From: Myxacorys almedinensis A
Lineage (GTDB): Bacteria > Cyanobacteriota > Cyanobacteriia > Leptolyngbyales > Leptolyngbyaceae
Assembly: GCF_010091945.1 (NCBI RefSeq)
Contig: NZ_WVIE01000007.1
Span: forward strand, 149,487-213,486
Direction of reading: 5' to 3'
DNA length: 64,000 nucleotides
Shown here piece by piece: positions 45,388 through 54,700 of this stretch. Position numbers and translations under genes: made by a program. The notes under the pieces were generated by a model that was not told the origin of the DNA, did no database searches, and saw nothing but the letters and a program-made list of their open reading frames with translations. Position 1 is the first letter of the stretch. Each line of letters opens with the position of its first letter.

Positions 45388-45721
45388 GAAACACCTAAGA
45401 TTTGGAATCCCTTATGCACTATCATTTGAGATTGCTAAATCCCATCCGCAGCACCGGCGAGCACCATTCTGGAGCTTGGTGCAACCCATTGGGTAAAACC
45501 CAACAGGCGAAAATCAACGGGTGAAAAAAGTCTTCACCGATGCAGTGGCTTGTGCATACCATAACAAAGAAAAGATTACGAAAATCAAAAGTCACTGTAA
45601 AAAGCAATGTAAAAAGCAACGTGTGTGAAAGCCTGTACCCATTCGAGTCATCCTATTTTTTCAGTCCCATTCATTTCAGTCCCATCCCTGTGTCGTGGAA
45701 TTGTCGAAATAGAGCAATTTG

Positions 45722-48700
45722 ATGTTAAATCCCCCTGAGCATAAGCCCACTGTGTCCGACCCGATTCGCCGTCAGCCGTCGTTGATGCAATGGCTGCACC
45801 GAGTCGCAGGAGTGCCCAACGTTCTGATTCAGGTTCGCTCTCGCGGCAATCACCTGTACCTTTTGTATGAAGCGAAAGACTGCCCTAGCCAGCCTGTGGT
45901 GCTGGCTCAGATGGTGCAGGCGTTGGCACAAACTGACCTCCAGACGCTGCTCCCCGCCGATCAGCCGACCGTCTATCAGGTCGTGCTCTATGGGCGTGCT
46001 CAGGGAGAATCGCGCCCTCAATGGGGAGAGGTGATTCACCTGAACCAACTGGATCGCTACGTAGAAAAACTTCAAGATGCCAAGACCGAACGACGGGCGA
46101 TCGCCATCGATTCATCGATGATTGTTTCAAATTTTAGTTTGGCGAAACAGGGGCATTCTGACGCGATCGCACGCTATCTCAGCGAAGCCTTCAGCAACTT
46201 GGGCGTTGCCGTGCGTGCCAATGTCAAATCGGTTGTGCTGCCCGACGATCCAAAGCTGCCGCAGATCGTCAATTTATCATCGGTGTTCACCAGTGCTCAA
46301 GCCCTGACTCCCAAAGCCCTGCTCAATCGCCTGTGGATTTTGTGCGAGTCTGCCTACAGCCCTGATCCGTCGTTGATGGCAGAACCGATCGCTCAGAAGC
46401 TGCGAGATTTAGAACTCAATGGGTTTCGAGATGCGATCGTATTTAGCCAAGTGCAGGGCGAAGCTGAACCCGATTGGACGCTGAGAATTGATTTAACCCC
46501 GCCCAACGAAATGTTAAAAGAATGGGCGCGGTGGGGGGATGTAGCCGCGCTGACGCGCTTGCTCAATCGGGTGTTTTTTGAGCAGAGCGTGCAGGTTTCG
46601 GTAGACTTGATGGACATCACCCTGCATATTTCCTGTCAAGGGAAAAGTGTGCCCGACAAAGCAAGAGTGCTGGCAACCCTGATGCCCTTACTCGAAACGA
46701 TCGCGCCTCAAGGCATTCACTGTGCGACGGTGTACGGCATCGGAGATGAAACCAGAGACCATGCCGATGAAGACCCGACCTCGCTTGCCCCTGCCTGGGT
46801 CGAGTGGCTCAACCTTCCCGCCGCCGAGCATCCGGCGCTTGCCGATGCCACACACGCCTTAGCCAAACAAGGAGATCTCAGCGCGATCGCCTTCCAACTT
46901 ACGCGCCTGCTCAACCCCGATCTCGATCTCCATCTAGCCACAGGCGGCATTCGGATTCAGCTTCGCCAACGAGACGATCTGATGCATGTGATGACCGATG
47001 CGCCGACCTGTCCGCCGCAAAACACGGTGACAACCACCGTCGCAGACTTTTTCAAAGCGCTCGAACTTCCCGACCTCGAAGGAGCGCGAGTCTACGGACG
47101 CCGTGCTGGGCAATCTCACCCCCTGTGGAGCTATGGTGTAGATTTTGTCAAAAGCGAGGACTCTGGCATGGCGCTGCGCGCTAATCGCGTGGTTCCCGAA
47201 GCAACGCCGGAATTTGCCGCCTCCGATGCCTACGTGGGCGATCTGCTGAGCCGAGATCCCGGAACCTTGACTCTTCGCCCGGATGGAACCGGGCAAGATG
47301 GTACGGTCTTTCGCGATCGGGTGATTGACGCCTTGCAACGGCTCTTGGTACGATCGCATCTGTTTAGCCTGGAAACCCCCACCGCCTTATCTAGCTACGA
47401 AAAGCCAAAAGCGGTGCTCACCCATGAGCGCAAAGTAGCGATCGTGTGGGGAACCCTGGGTCTGTTGTTTACCCTGCAATCTGATTGGGTGTTGGGACAG
47501 TTGCTCAAGCCCAATGCCCACGCTCAGCCCCAACCCTCACCAACGGTGACACTGCCGTCTTTAGAGCGCACACCAGAACCCCTAAGCCTGCCTCAGCTTT
47601 CGTTGCAGAAGTCGGGTGGATTTACCGGAGAACCCGGATCGAGCGATGCTGGCTTTACGCAAGACGGGCAAACCGAAATTGCAACCGCCGCGCCTACCCC
47701 ATCGCTGGAGCAACCAGGCAGTGCCCCCAAAGCGCTTATGGCATCGCCCCTCAGACCCAAAGCCGCCGTTGATCCCTCGCGATCGCCCTATCCGGCGTTC
47801 AACGCGCGGCAGCTAGATGAAAAACTGGTGCTCTATCGGCAGTACGTGGCTCAATTTGGCGCACCCGATGTGTTGATTGTCGGCAGTTCTAGAGCCATGC
47901 GAGGCATTGATCCTGTGGTGCTTCAGCAGACGCTGGCAACGCAAGGCTATCGCGATCTAAAAATCTTTAACTTTGGGGTGAATGGGGCAACGGTGCAGGT
48001 GATCGATCTGATCGTGCGGCGAATTTTGCCGTCGGAGAAGATGCCAAAGTTGATCTTAATTGCCGATGGCTCACGAGCGTTTAACGGGGGCAAAGCAGAT
48101 GTCACGTTCAACGCGATCGCGTCGTCTGCGGGCTTTAAAAAGCTCCCCGATGCGTCCACCGCTTCGGTCACCGTTGCAACGACGCCCACAGAGGCGTTTA
48201 CCAAACCTCTAGAAACGATTTCTCAGACCAATTCCGTCGTGGCTGACAGCTATCAAACGTTTAATAATCAGCTAAATCAGTTTTTTAGCACCCTTTCTGT
48301 GGCGTATGCTCAGCGCGAAAAAATGACGGCTTTCTTGCAAGAGGGGTTCAAGCAGCAGTTGGGGCAAAGCTCGACCGCCGTTGAGGACGAGACCATCGTG
48401 CTAGACGGGCAAGGATTGATCGACATTAATGGGTTTTTGCCGCTCTCGGTGCGGTTTAACCCGACAACGTACTACCAAAAATATTCTAGAGTTCCGGGAA
48501 ACAGCGATGCAGATTATGCCAATTTTTCCCTCGAAGGGCAGCAGTTTGAGGCGCTGCGATCGCTCTCAGCATTTACGCGATCGCAGAACATTCCTCTGGT
48601 GTTTGTCAATCTGCCCCTCACCGAGGTGCACCTCGATCCGTTCCGCCAAGAACGGGAACAGCAGTTCCAGCAAAAAATGCTGCAAGCGTCAGGAGAGTTG

Positions 48701-48844
48701 GGCTTTACCTACCGCGATTTGCTAGACAACTGGAAAGCCGACAATGACCTGTTCTCCGACCCCAGCCACCTCAATCGCTACGGAGCCTATGTCGTCTCCC
48801 AACATATCGCCAAAGACCCCCTAATTCCTTGGACAAGACGATAA
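45722..48844 (+). CDS. DUF1574 protein: N-terminal tandem modules, membrane/linker, C-terminal SGNH-like domain
   Basis: 1040 aa from ATG 45722 (TTG one codon upstream also open). The N-terminal half (about 1-480) consists of repeated alpha/beta modules. Recurring segments pair a hydrophobic strand motif with (V/A)x(V/L)YGR-x-(A/Q)GxSxPxW, as in VVLYGRAQGESRPQW (near 97) and ARVYGRRAGQSHPLW (near 460), with related degenerate copies between. A moderately hydrophobic segment lies near 575-595, then a Pro/Ser-rich linker. The C-terminal DUF1574 domain (from about 690) has VLIVGSSRAMRGIDP, FNFGVNGATVQVIDL and DPSHLNRYGA, an SGNH-hydrolase-like layout with Ser and Asp/His. It may be an envelope acyl- or acetyltransferase/esterase; this is inference. 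Confidence 0.85.
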   Translation: MLNPPEHKPTVSDPIRRQPSLMQWLHRVAGVPNVLIQVRSRGNHLYLLYEAKDCPSQPVVLAQMVQALAQTDLQTLLPADQPTVYQVVLYGRAQGESRPQWGEVIHLNQLDRYVEKLQDAKTERRAIAIDSSMIVSNFSLAKQGHSDAIARYLSEAFSNLGVAVRANVKSVVLPDDPKLPQIVNLSSVFTSAQALTPKALLNRLWILCESAYSPDPSLMAEPIAQKLRDLELNGFRDAIVFSQVQGEAEPDWTLRIDLTPPNEMLKEWARWGDVAALTRLLNRVFFEQSVQVSVDLMDITLHISCQGKSVPDKARVLATLMPLLETIAPQGIHCATVYGIGDETRDHADEDPTSLAPAWVEWLNLPAAEHPALADATHALAKQGDLSAIAFQLTRLLNPDLDLHLATGGIRIQLRQRDDLMHVMTDAPTCPPQNTVTTTVADFFKALELPDLEGARVYGRRAGQSHPLWSYGVDFVKSEDSGMALRANRVVPEATPEFAASDAYVGDLLSRDPGTLTLRPDGTGQDGTVFRDRVIDALQRLLVRSHLFSLETPTALSSYEKPKAVLTHERKVAIVWGTLGLLFTLQSDWVLGQLLKPNAHAQPQPSPTVTLPSLERTPEPLSLPQLSLQKSGGFTGEPGSSDAGFTQDGQTEIATAAPTPSLEQPGSAPKALMASPLRPKAAVDPSRSPYPAFNARQLDEKLVLYRQYVAQFGAPDVLIVGSSRAMRGIDPVVLQQTLATQGYRDLKIFNFGVNGATVQVIDLIVRRILPSEKMPKLILIADGSRAFNGGKADVTFNAIASSAGFKKLPDASTASVTVATTPTEAFTKPLETISQTNSVVADSYQTFNNQLNQFFSTLSVAYAQREKMTAFLQEGFKQQLGQSSTAVEDETIVLDGQGLIDINGFLPLSVRFNPTTYYQKYSRVPGNSDADYANFSLEGQQFEALRSLSAFTRSQNIPLVFVNLPLTEVHLDPFRQEREQQFQQKMLQASGELGFTYRDLLDNWKADNDLFSDPSHLNRYGAYVVSQHIAKDPLIPWTRR

Positions 48845-48850
48845 TACTTG

Positions 48851-48889
48851 GATCGCCCAGTTAGATCGCCCCATTAGAGCACCCAGTTC
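48851..48889. repeat. 13-bp imperfect triple repeat overlapping the end of Yip1 gene
   Basis: GATCGCCCAGTTA (48851-48863), GATCGCCCCATTA (48864-48876) and GAGCACCCAGTTC (48877-48889) lie in tandem. The second and third copies run into the 3' end of the minus-strand Yip1-like gene, so its last codons are repeat-derived. Confidence 0.75.
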
Positions 48890-49443
48890 GCCACCTGCTG
48901 CCCTAGAATTTGAATCGACCCGATCACAGTTTGAATCAATAAAAATCCGACCACAGAAATAAGGGCTGCCTGCCGGGTACGGATATCAAGCGCCTGCCGA
49001 ATGGCGACAATTACCGCAAGCAATCCCCAGAGTGCCAAAAAAAACTCGATCGGCGTTCCCAACAGGGGAATCAGGGTCAAAAAATTCAAGATCTGGGGAG
49101 CATACGCAAAGCCCAGCGGACTCAGCAGATCGCCGTAGGTTGGGTCGATAGGTTTCATCCACTGCCCCACTTTCCAAATCGTAAACGTCCAAAAATAATA
49201 GCCCGCTACAACGCTCGCACCGTTGAATAACAGGGCCAAGATAAACACCGGGGTGCTTGCCCGATTGACGATCAAAATTACGGCATACCCCAGCATATGC
49301 GAGAGGGCAGCTATCAGGACGATGATCAGCGCCCAGCGACGATTTCGGGGCGTGTCATGAGCGTTTTCGTAGAAGTCTGACCTCAGCATCAAGGCATGGG
49401 CTAAGGTCTTCCAAAAGCTTTTTCGGTAAGATTTAGGACTCAC
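48874..49443 (-). CDS. Yip1-family integral membrane protein
   Basis: 189 aa with about five predicted membrane segments (roughly 36-58, 66-92, 110-130, 130-150 and 160-182). The composition and order fit the bacterial Yip1/YIPF domain: a short N-terminal SFWKTLAHALMLRSDFYENA, then alternating hydrophobic helices and the loop MKPIDPTYGDLLSPLGFAYAPQ (start of the family's conserved segment). The start is GTG 49443, since the next ATG would remove the first conserved helix. The function in bacteria is unknown. It converges with the DUF1574 gene. Confidence 0.82.
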   Translation of the reverse strand: MSPKSYRKSFWKTLAHALMLRSDFYENAHDTPRNRRWALIIVLIAALSHMLGYAVILIVNRASTPVFILALLFNGASVVAGYYFWTFTIWKVGQWMKPIDPTYGDLLSPLGFAYAPQILNFLTLIPLLGTPIEFFLALWGLLAVIVAIRQALDIRTRQAALISVVGFLLIQTVIGSIQILGQQVANWVL

Positions 49444-49472
49444 GACAGATTCAGAATCGGTTTCATTACACT

Positions 49473-49504
49473 TTAGCCTCGCTTTAACTTAGCCTCGCTT
49501 TAAC
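49473..49504. repeat. 16-bp tandem duplication
   Basis: TTAGCCTCGCTTTAAC is exactly repeated at 49473-49488 and 49489-49504, just upstream of the Yip1-like start codon. Confidence 0.93.
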
Positions 49505-49673
49505 GGTCGCTGCGATCGCGCGAACCGGGGCAAAAGCGAACCCCCGCAGCAGAGATCTCTATCCCCTTGGCGAGGAGATGCTGCGATCGCATAAAGTTTG
49601 AGCGCACCATAACCTTCGCTTTGGTATTCAGAGATACTCTACTTTATAAGCGGTATCTAACTAACTAAATGAA

Positions 49674-50726
49674 ATGCTTCAGTTTGTTAAGCGACTTCTA
49701 TCCCATTTGCAAGGCGAAACCCTAAAGCTGTTTGGTTTAGCAGGAATCTTGCTGCTGATTTGGGGAACCCTCGCGCCGATCGGAACACTGGTTTGGTGGG
49801 TCAGCCAAAGTGCAGAAAGTTTGGGCTTAAAAGAGGAGGAGGAACAAAAGCGCCTGCGATCGAGCAATTCAGCCAGCCAGGGCGCAACCGGATCGGCTAA
49901 CTCTAAGGCGGCTAACTCTAAGATCGATTGCTACATCGTTTACCTGTCGGGAGTTGGAGATTTTTCGACAGATCAATTGTTGTCAGGCGAAAAGTTTTTC
50001 TTGGATCAACTAGAGCAGCTTCATCCAAACTGTGTCACCGTCCGCGATGTGTTTCCCTATTCGGCTGCCAACGAGAGTTTAGGGGGGCAACGGCTGCTCG
50101 CTCCGCTTTGGGAGGCAATTGAAGAAGCGGATGGCTGGCTCAAAAATGCGGATGTCTTGATCAAAATTCGCAATTTGTGGCGGTTTGCGATCGCGGCAGA
50201 CGATCGCTACGGCGAAGTCTATGGGCGGGGAATCGCTACCGCCATTGTCGATCGGATGAATGCCGTTCATCCCGTTTCATCATCACCACGTCAGCCGATT
50301 AATCTGATTTTGCTAGGCACCAGTGGCGGTGTGCAGGTCGCCCTAGGAGCCGTTCCTTACCTCCACGATCGGCTTCCAGCCAGGCTAACCGTTGTGTCCC
50401 TTGGGGGCACTTTTGATGGAGAGGCAGGGTTTGAGACTGCCGACGAGGTTTATCAGCTAAAGGGTGACAATGATTGGGTGCCGATCCTGCCTCGCGTGGT
50501 GTTTGCCTCCCGGTGGCGATGGACAATTGGCTCACCGTTTAACCAGGCTCGACAGCAGGGGCGGTATCATTTTTTAGAGAGTGGGCCCCACGAGCATGAT
50601 GGCGATCAAGGCTATTTTGGCGTCGAGAACATCAATGGAACAGAAACGACTTATGTAGGATTAACCCTGCAAAAGGTCAACCAACTTCCGATCTGGTCTA
50701 GAAATGAGAAGACGACCACACCTTAG
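49674..50726 (+). CDS. Membrane-anchored alpha/beta-hydrolase-like protein
   Basis: 350 aa. One N-terminal membrane segment (about 18-44, LFGLAGILLLIWGTLAPIGTLV) is followed by a charged Ser/Ala-rich spacer and then a globular domain. INLILLGTSGGVQVALGAVPYL has the G-x-S-G-G nucleophile elbow of lipases and other alpha/beta hydrolases, and LTVVSLGGTF with a later SGPHEHDGDQGYF may give the acid and His. The family is found in cyanobacteria, without a known substrate. It starts at ATG 49674. Its topology could place the domain on either side of the membrane. Confidence 0.78.
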   Translation: MLQFVKRLLSHLQGETLKLFGLAGILLLIWGTLAPIGTLVWWVSQSAESLGLKEEEEQKRLRSSNSASQGATGSANSKAANSKIDCYIVYLSGVGDFSTDQLLSGEKFFLDQLEQLHPNCVTVRDVFPYSAANESLGGQRLLAPLWEAIEEADGWLKNADVLIKIRNLWRFAIAADDRYGEVYGRGIATAIVDRMNAVHPVSSSPRQPINLILLGTSGGVQVALGAVPYLHDRLPARLTVVSLGGTFDGEAGFETADEVYQLKGDNDWVPILPRVVFASRWRWTIGSPFNQARQQGRYHFLESGPHEHDGDQGYFGVENINGTETTYVGLTLQKVNQLPIWSRNEKTTTP

Positions 50727-50907
50727 CCCCAGACCTGTTCTCCGATCCATTTCAACACCTGTGCCAAGGGTGCCAACCTCGACCCAGAGGTGATGTATTG
50801 CTTCGTTGTTCTAAATCCTCATAATGTAAGCCTGAAGCTTTAAACCTGCTTTTTCTCCCCTCCGAGGTAACGGCACACACCATCGCCGTGATTGAGCCAG
50901 ACTGCAC

Positions 50908-50937
50908 CAGGGTGATAGAGAACAGGGTGATAGAAAA
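50908..50937. repeat. 15-bp tandem duplication upstream of fetA
   Basis: CAGGGTGATAGAGAA (50908-50922) and CAGGGTGATAGAAAA (50923-50937) are adjacent and differ at one base. Confidence 0.88.
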
Positions 50938-50972
50938 GCGCGTCGATCGTTACTGTTTTTAGGGTGAGGGTA

Positions 50973-51665
50973 ATGGTAAAAGAACGTTTATCCAGCAGCG
51001 TTGCGTTTGGCAGGGCGATCGCGCCTTTGTTATCCATCCAAAGACTCAGCCGCCGCATCCAAAGCGGTTGGATTTGGCAAGATATCGATTTTGAGGTGTG
51101 GGCAGGCGATCGCATCGCCGTCGTCGGCCCTTCTGGCGGCGGCAAAAGTTTACTGCTCAGAGCGATCGCAGGATTAGATTCGGTGCAGGCAGGACAGATT
51201 GTATTTGACGGCAAGCCTCTAACACAATGGTTTCTGCCCCGCTACCGAACTCAAGTCCTCTACCTGCACCAACGCCCGGCACTGCTAGAAGGCACAGTTG
51301 AAATGAATTTGCGATCCGTCTATCAATTCGCCGCACATCAAGATAAAACCTACGATCGCCAACCCATTTTGAATGACTTAAAGCAGTTTGGGCGAACCGA
51401 TGCATTTTTAGAGCGCCCCATTGCTGCGTTATCGGGCGGAGAAGCCCAGATTGTGGCATTTTTACGAGCATTGCAGCTTGCTCCGGATGTGTTGCTGCTC
51501 GACGAACCGACCGCTTCTTTAGACGCAGAAACTGCCACGCAACTTGAAGCTCTTGTGGAACGTTGGCACGCTACAAATCCTCACAGGGCTTATCTTTGGG
51601 TCAGCCACGATCCGCAGCAGGTTGCTCGCATCAGTGATCGACAAATCTACCTTGGTAAACCCTAA
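50973..51665 (+). CDS. fetA: FetA/YbbL-type ABC ATPase
   Basis: 230 aa from ATG 50973 (an upstream in-frame GTG at 50964 is possible). Motifs are Walker A GPSGGGKSLLL, LYLHQRPALLEGTV in the Q-loop region (the family's unusual HQRPALL), signature LSGGEAQIVAFLRAL, Walker B VLLLDEPTASLD and H-loop LWVSHDPQQ. FetAB exports iron and raises resistance to oxidative stress in E. coli. The stop codon overlaps the ATG of fetB by one base (TAATG), so the two are coupled. Confidence 0.9.
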   Translation: MVKERLSSSVAFGRAIAPLLSIQRLSRRIQSGWIWQDIDFEVWAGDRIAVVGPSGGGKSLLLRAIAGLDSVQAGQIVFDGKPLTQWFLPRYRTQVLYLHQRPALLEGTVEMNLRSVYQFAAHQDKTYDRQPILNDLKQFGRTDAFLERPIAALSGGEAQIVAFLRALQLAPDVLLLDEPTASLDAETATQLEALVERWHATNPHRAYLWVSHDPQQVARISDRQIYLGKP

Positions 51666-52465
51666 TGGAAAGCTCTTATATCCCAATTAGCAATACTCAA
51701 CTAGCGCTATCAGCAGCATTAATTGTGATTAACATCGGATTGTCTTGGGCGCTTCGGTTGGGGTTAGAGCGCCAATTGTGGATTGCATCATTCCGAATGG
51801 TAGTGCAACTGTTGTTGGTCGGATTGGTGCTGCAATGGGTTTTTACATTGAGAGATCCATTGTGGGTATTATTTGTCATGTTGCTAATGACAAGCATGGC
51901 AGGCATCTCGGCTGTGAATCGAACTCGTAGACGATACCGTAGCATCTACTGGAATAGCTTTTTGTCAATTTTGCTGGCTGCATTCACTGTGACGAGCCTG
52001 ACGGTCAACGGCATCATTCAAGCACCGCTCTGGTACGATCCCCAGTATTTCATTCCCTTACTGGGAATGGTATTAGGCAATGCCCTGACCGGAACCTCAC
52101 TAGCTTTAGATCGATTTATGGAAGATCTAGCGAGTCGGCGCGACCAAATTGAGGCGCTGTTAACGCTGGGCGCAACCCGTTGGGAAGCGGCTCACAACAC
52201 GATTCGAGATGCACTGCGAACGGGAATGATTCCAACGATTAATTCTATGATGGTGATGGGAATTGTGAGTCTGCCTGGCATGATGACGGGTCAGATTTTG
52301 GCGGGGGCAAGCCCATCTGAGGCAGTTCGCTACCAAATTGTGATTATTTTTGCGATCGCAGCCGGGACAGCCCTCACGACGATCACCATCATCGTATTGT
52401 CCTTCTATGCATTATTTAATTCCAGCCATCAACTTTGTTTAGAGCGGCTCCAGACGGTGCGTTAG
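51665..52465 (+). CDS. fetB: FetB/YbbM-type ABC permease (UPF0014)
   Basis: 266 aa with about seven predicted membrane segments. Family text includes ASFRMVVQLLLVGLVLQWV, NRTRRRYRSIYWNSF, FIPLLGMVLGNALTGTSLALD and the coupling stretch IEALLTLGATRWEAAHNTIRDALRTGMIPTINSM (start near 162), ending in SLPGMMTGQILAGASP. Together with FetA it forms an inner-membrane exporter, assigned to iron in E. coli. Metal specificity in this organism is inferred. Confidence 0.93.
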   Translation: MESSYIPISNTQLALSAALIVINIGLSWALRLGLERQLWIASFRMVVQLLLVGLVLQWVFTLRDPLWVLFVMLLMTSMAGISAVNRTRRRYRSIYWNSFLSILLAAFTVTSLTVNGIIQAPLWYDPQYFIPLLGMVLGNALTGTSLALDRFMEDLASRRDQIEALLTLGATRWEAAHNTIRDALRTGMIPTINSMMVMGIVSLPGMMTGQILAGASPSEAVRYQIVIIFAIAAGTALTTITIIVLSFYALFNSSHQLCLERLQTVR

Positions 52466-52470
52466 CAATC

Positions 52471-52498
52471 TGTCACAAACCGCTTGTCACAAACTGCT
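52471..52498. repeat. 14-bp tandem duplication after fetB
   Basis: TGTCACAAACCGCT (52471-52484) and TGTCACAAACTGCT (52485-52498) are adjacent and differ at one base. The pair lies just after the fetB stop codon. Confidence 0.9.
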
Positions 52499-52575
52499 AT
52501 GTTCATCCTTCAAATGGCTTCACTGGTTTGCCATGCCAACGGCGCGCACCTCATGCCCAACTCATATAAGCACGC

Positions 52576-53286
52576 CTAAACCCTCACCCCACCTTCATAA
52601 GTCTCCTGCACACGATCTAATTCCAAGTCTGAAAGATGATCAACCGTCCAATTCGCGCGGCGCTGCAACATGTGAAATGGGTACGTATTTGCAACGCCCA
52701 AAACAGGCACCCGAGCGCGTTTCGCCGCCTCAATGCCAGCAAACGTATCCTCGATCGCAAGGCACTCAAACGGCTGCAACTGGAGGTCGGAAAAGGTGTG
52801 GTTTAGCTGTGCGATCGCCAACAAATAGCCATCGGGTTCGGGCTTGCTTGGGGTCACGTCATCCCCTGAAACAATCACCGAAAAGTAGTGGCGTAGTTGG
52901 GCGCGCTCTAGCACAAGCTCAATCTCAGCGCGAACGGCTCCACTGACGATCGCCAGCTTACAAGTTGTCCCCTTTAACTTGAACAGCAAATCTTCCAATC
53001 CCAGGTAGATCGGCAACGTTTCTAGCGCTTGCAACTGTTCAACATATGCCCTTGCTTTTCGCGTCACCAACGTTTCTAAATAGGCATCCGTCACCGTTCG
53101 CCCTCGATGGGTGAGCAAATCTCGTAGACAAGCGCGATCGCTGCGCCCCAAACAGAATTCCCGAAATTCCCCAGCGTTAGGGCGCAAATTTTCTTCAATT
53201 AAAAGCTGTTCAATCAATCGCTCGTGCAGTGGCTCATCATTGATAATGACTCCATTGAAATCGAAAAGGATGGCTTTGAGGGACAT
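52576..53286 (-). CDS. HAD-superfamily phosphatase (beta-phosphoglucomutase-like)
   Basis: 236 aa from ATG 53286 (MSLKAILFDFNGVIINDEP); an upstream in-frame ATG/CTG extension to 53304 is not needed. Motif I is FDFNGVI, an Asn replacing the more usual second Asp-Gly order (DxDGV becomes DFNGV, common in this subfamily). Motif II is LAIVSGAVR. The Lys and motif IV are in VTPSKPEPDGYL and CLAIEDTFAGIEAAKRA. The cap domain is helical, like Gph/PGM-type HADs. The substrate is unknown (phosphoglycolate or sugar phosphates are typical). Predicted cytoplasmic. Confidence 0.9.
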   Translation of the reverse strand: MSLKAILFDFNGVIINDEPLHERLIEQLLIEENLRPNAGEFREFCLGRSDRACLRDLLTHRGRTVTDAYLETLVTRKARAYVEQLQALETLPIYLGLEDLLFKLKGTTCKLAIVSGAVRAEIELVLERAQLRHYFSVIVSGDDVTPSKPEPDGYLLAIAQLNHTFSDLQLQPFECLAIEDTFAGIEAAKRARVPVLGVANTYPFHMLQRRANWTVDHLSDLELDRVQETYEGGVRV

Positions 53287-53392
53287 AAACACCGTTCTAC
53301 GCATGAGGAAGAAACGCGATCCGCGTCTCGTCGTTCTCTTATAACTTACAGGGTTTCGCCACGTCCGACTCTAGTTGGTAAATCAGACTCCT

Positions 53393-54337
53393 CTAGCCGA
53401 TCGCCCACTGCTCCATCGCCTCAGTGCGATCGCACTCTACCATCTCAAGCTCTGTGTCAGGAAGCGGCTTCACCCCACGGGTAACCTGATGTATCCACCA
53501 AAATTCTTGGGTCTGAATGGCTCTAAAGCCTGCTGTGCCCATCCAAGCATCCACACTTCCCTGAGCATACGCTTGAATATAGGGTTCCTCAAAAATTTGG
53601 GTCAACCATTCGCTCTGCCGCAAGGTTTTTTGATTGCCATCGAGCATCAGCACTTCGCCACCTGGTTTGAGCAATCGAAAACATTCTTCTAGCACAGCCT
53701 GAGCGCGATCGGGCGGCAGTTCATGAAACAGCAGTGAAGCCGTAATCAAGTCAAACGATGCAGGAGCAAACGGTGTGGCTTCTGCGGTATGGTGCTGCCA
53801 ATCAATGTTTAAGTGTGCTTGTTTTGCTTTATGCTCTGCGACAACTAGCATATATGGTGATAGATCAATTCCCATCACATCAGCGTTGGGAAAAGTTTGT
53901 TTTAGCATTAGCGTTGTTGATCCAGTTCCGCATCCTAAGTCTAAAATGCGTGATGGCTGGACTTGGATCGAATCGATCAGACTTTGACGCACCCACGTTT
54001 CATTAGGAGGCAAAACATACTGGGTGATCGGGTCGTAAGTGACCGCAGCGCTGATGTTGAGATAGCCCCCTTCGATGCTGTGAAAATGCTGAGTGTAATA
54101 GACAGGATAGGTAAGATTAGGATTGCGGAAGCGATCGCTTTCGGCTTGCCAATCGATGCTATCTGCAAATCGGCGCAATTCCTCTTCGTTGATGAAAAAT
54201 CGCACAACGGGAGCGAGATATTGCTCAAAAATCGTATCTTTACGAACAGGCATAGAAGCGCACTCAAGGAAAGCGTCTTCTAAAGTGTACTGAACTTTCT
54301 CAAAATGCGGCGCTAGGAGTTTCGGGCGTTGCTGCAT
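53393..54337 (-). CDS. Class I SAM-dependent methyltransferase
   Basis: 314 aa. A variable N-terminal region (about 1-125) precedes the Rossmann-fold core: RILDLGCGTGSTTLML (motif I), ADVMGIDLSPYMLVVA, FDLITASLLFHELPP and LKPGGEVLMLDGNQ. This is a Methyltransf_11/25 type. The N-terminal part reads EDAFLECASMPVRKDTI and includes SIEGGYLNISAAVTYDPITQY (start of a conserved patch), seen in cyanobacterial homologues of unknown substrate. It starts at ATG 54337 and is on the same strand as the HAD gene, 56 bp beyond that gene's start side. Confidence 0.9.
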   Translation of the reverse strand: MQQRPKLLAPHFEKVQYTLEDAFLECASMPVRKDTIFEQYLAPVVRFFINEEELRRFADSIDWQAESDRFRNPNLTYPVYYTQHFHSIEGGYLNISAAVTYDPITQYVLPPNETWVRQSLIDSIQVQPSRILDLGCGTGSTTLMLKQTFPNADVMGIDLSPYMLVVAEHKAKQAHLNIDWQHHTAEATPFAPASFDLITASLLFHELPPDRAQAVLEECFRLLKPGGEVLMLDGNQKTLRQSEWLTQIFEEPYIQAYAQGSVDAWMGTAGFRAIQTQEFWWIHQVTRGVKPLPDTELEMVECDRTEAMEQWAIG

Positions 54338-54700
54338 TCAAGATCTGATACCAAATTAATCTGTAAATGCTACAAACGTGCGACCTCCCTTAACCCCTCC
54401 TTAGTCAGGCTACCGTGTACACACACATCGATCGCTCATTTGATTCCCCTAATCGGGATAAAGGGGTGCCCCTTTTCACCACTGTCTTTCACGCGACGAC
54501 TCCAAAACCAGACTCACGACGGGCGAAATCGCACCAGTGTTCTATCGGTTTTGGCTATGAAGCAATTGCCTTACTGCCTAGACTACTGCGATGTATGGCT
54601 CGGCTTCGTTTCTTTCGCACTTGCCGCAGGTGCGCTTTCGTTGGAGACTCACGTTAATATAAAGTTACACAGTTTAGAGAGCCATTGCGAAACAAATAGT
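54338..54700. other. Intergenic region upstream of DUF2141 gene
   Basis: 363 bp. Open frames exist but look like leader. A GU-containing hairpin CGCACTT/AGGTGCG near 54624-54642 is present. No gene or strong regulatory site is assigned. Confidence 0.5.

Larger units (their letters stand above)
45213..45721. other. Intergenic region upstream of DUF1574 gene
   Basis: 509 bp between divergent genes without a supported CDS. It holds two tandem duplications (45268-45289 and 45362-45387) and a small palindrome TTGGGT (45489-45494)/ACCCAA (45498-45503). Confidence 0.6.

Noticed and set aside
45489..45503. TTGGGT/ACCCAA palindrome as an operator
   Set aside because: Short and far from the DUF1574 start (over 200 bp); no supporting second site.
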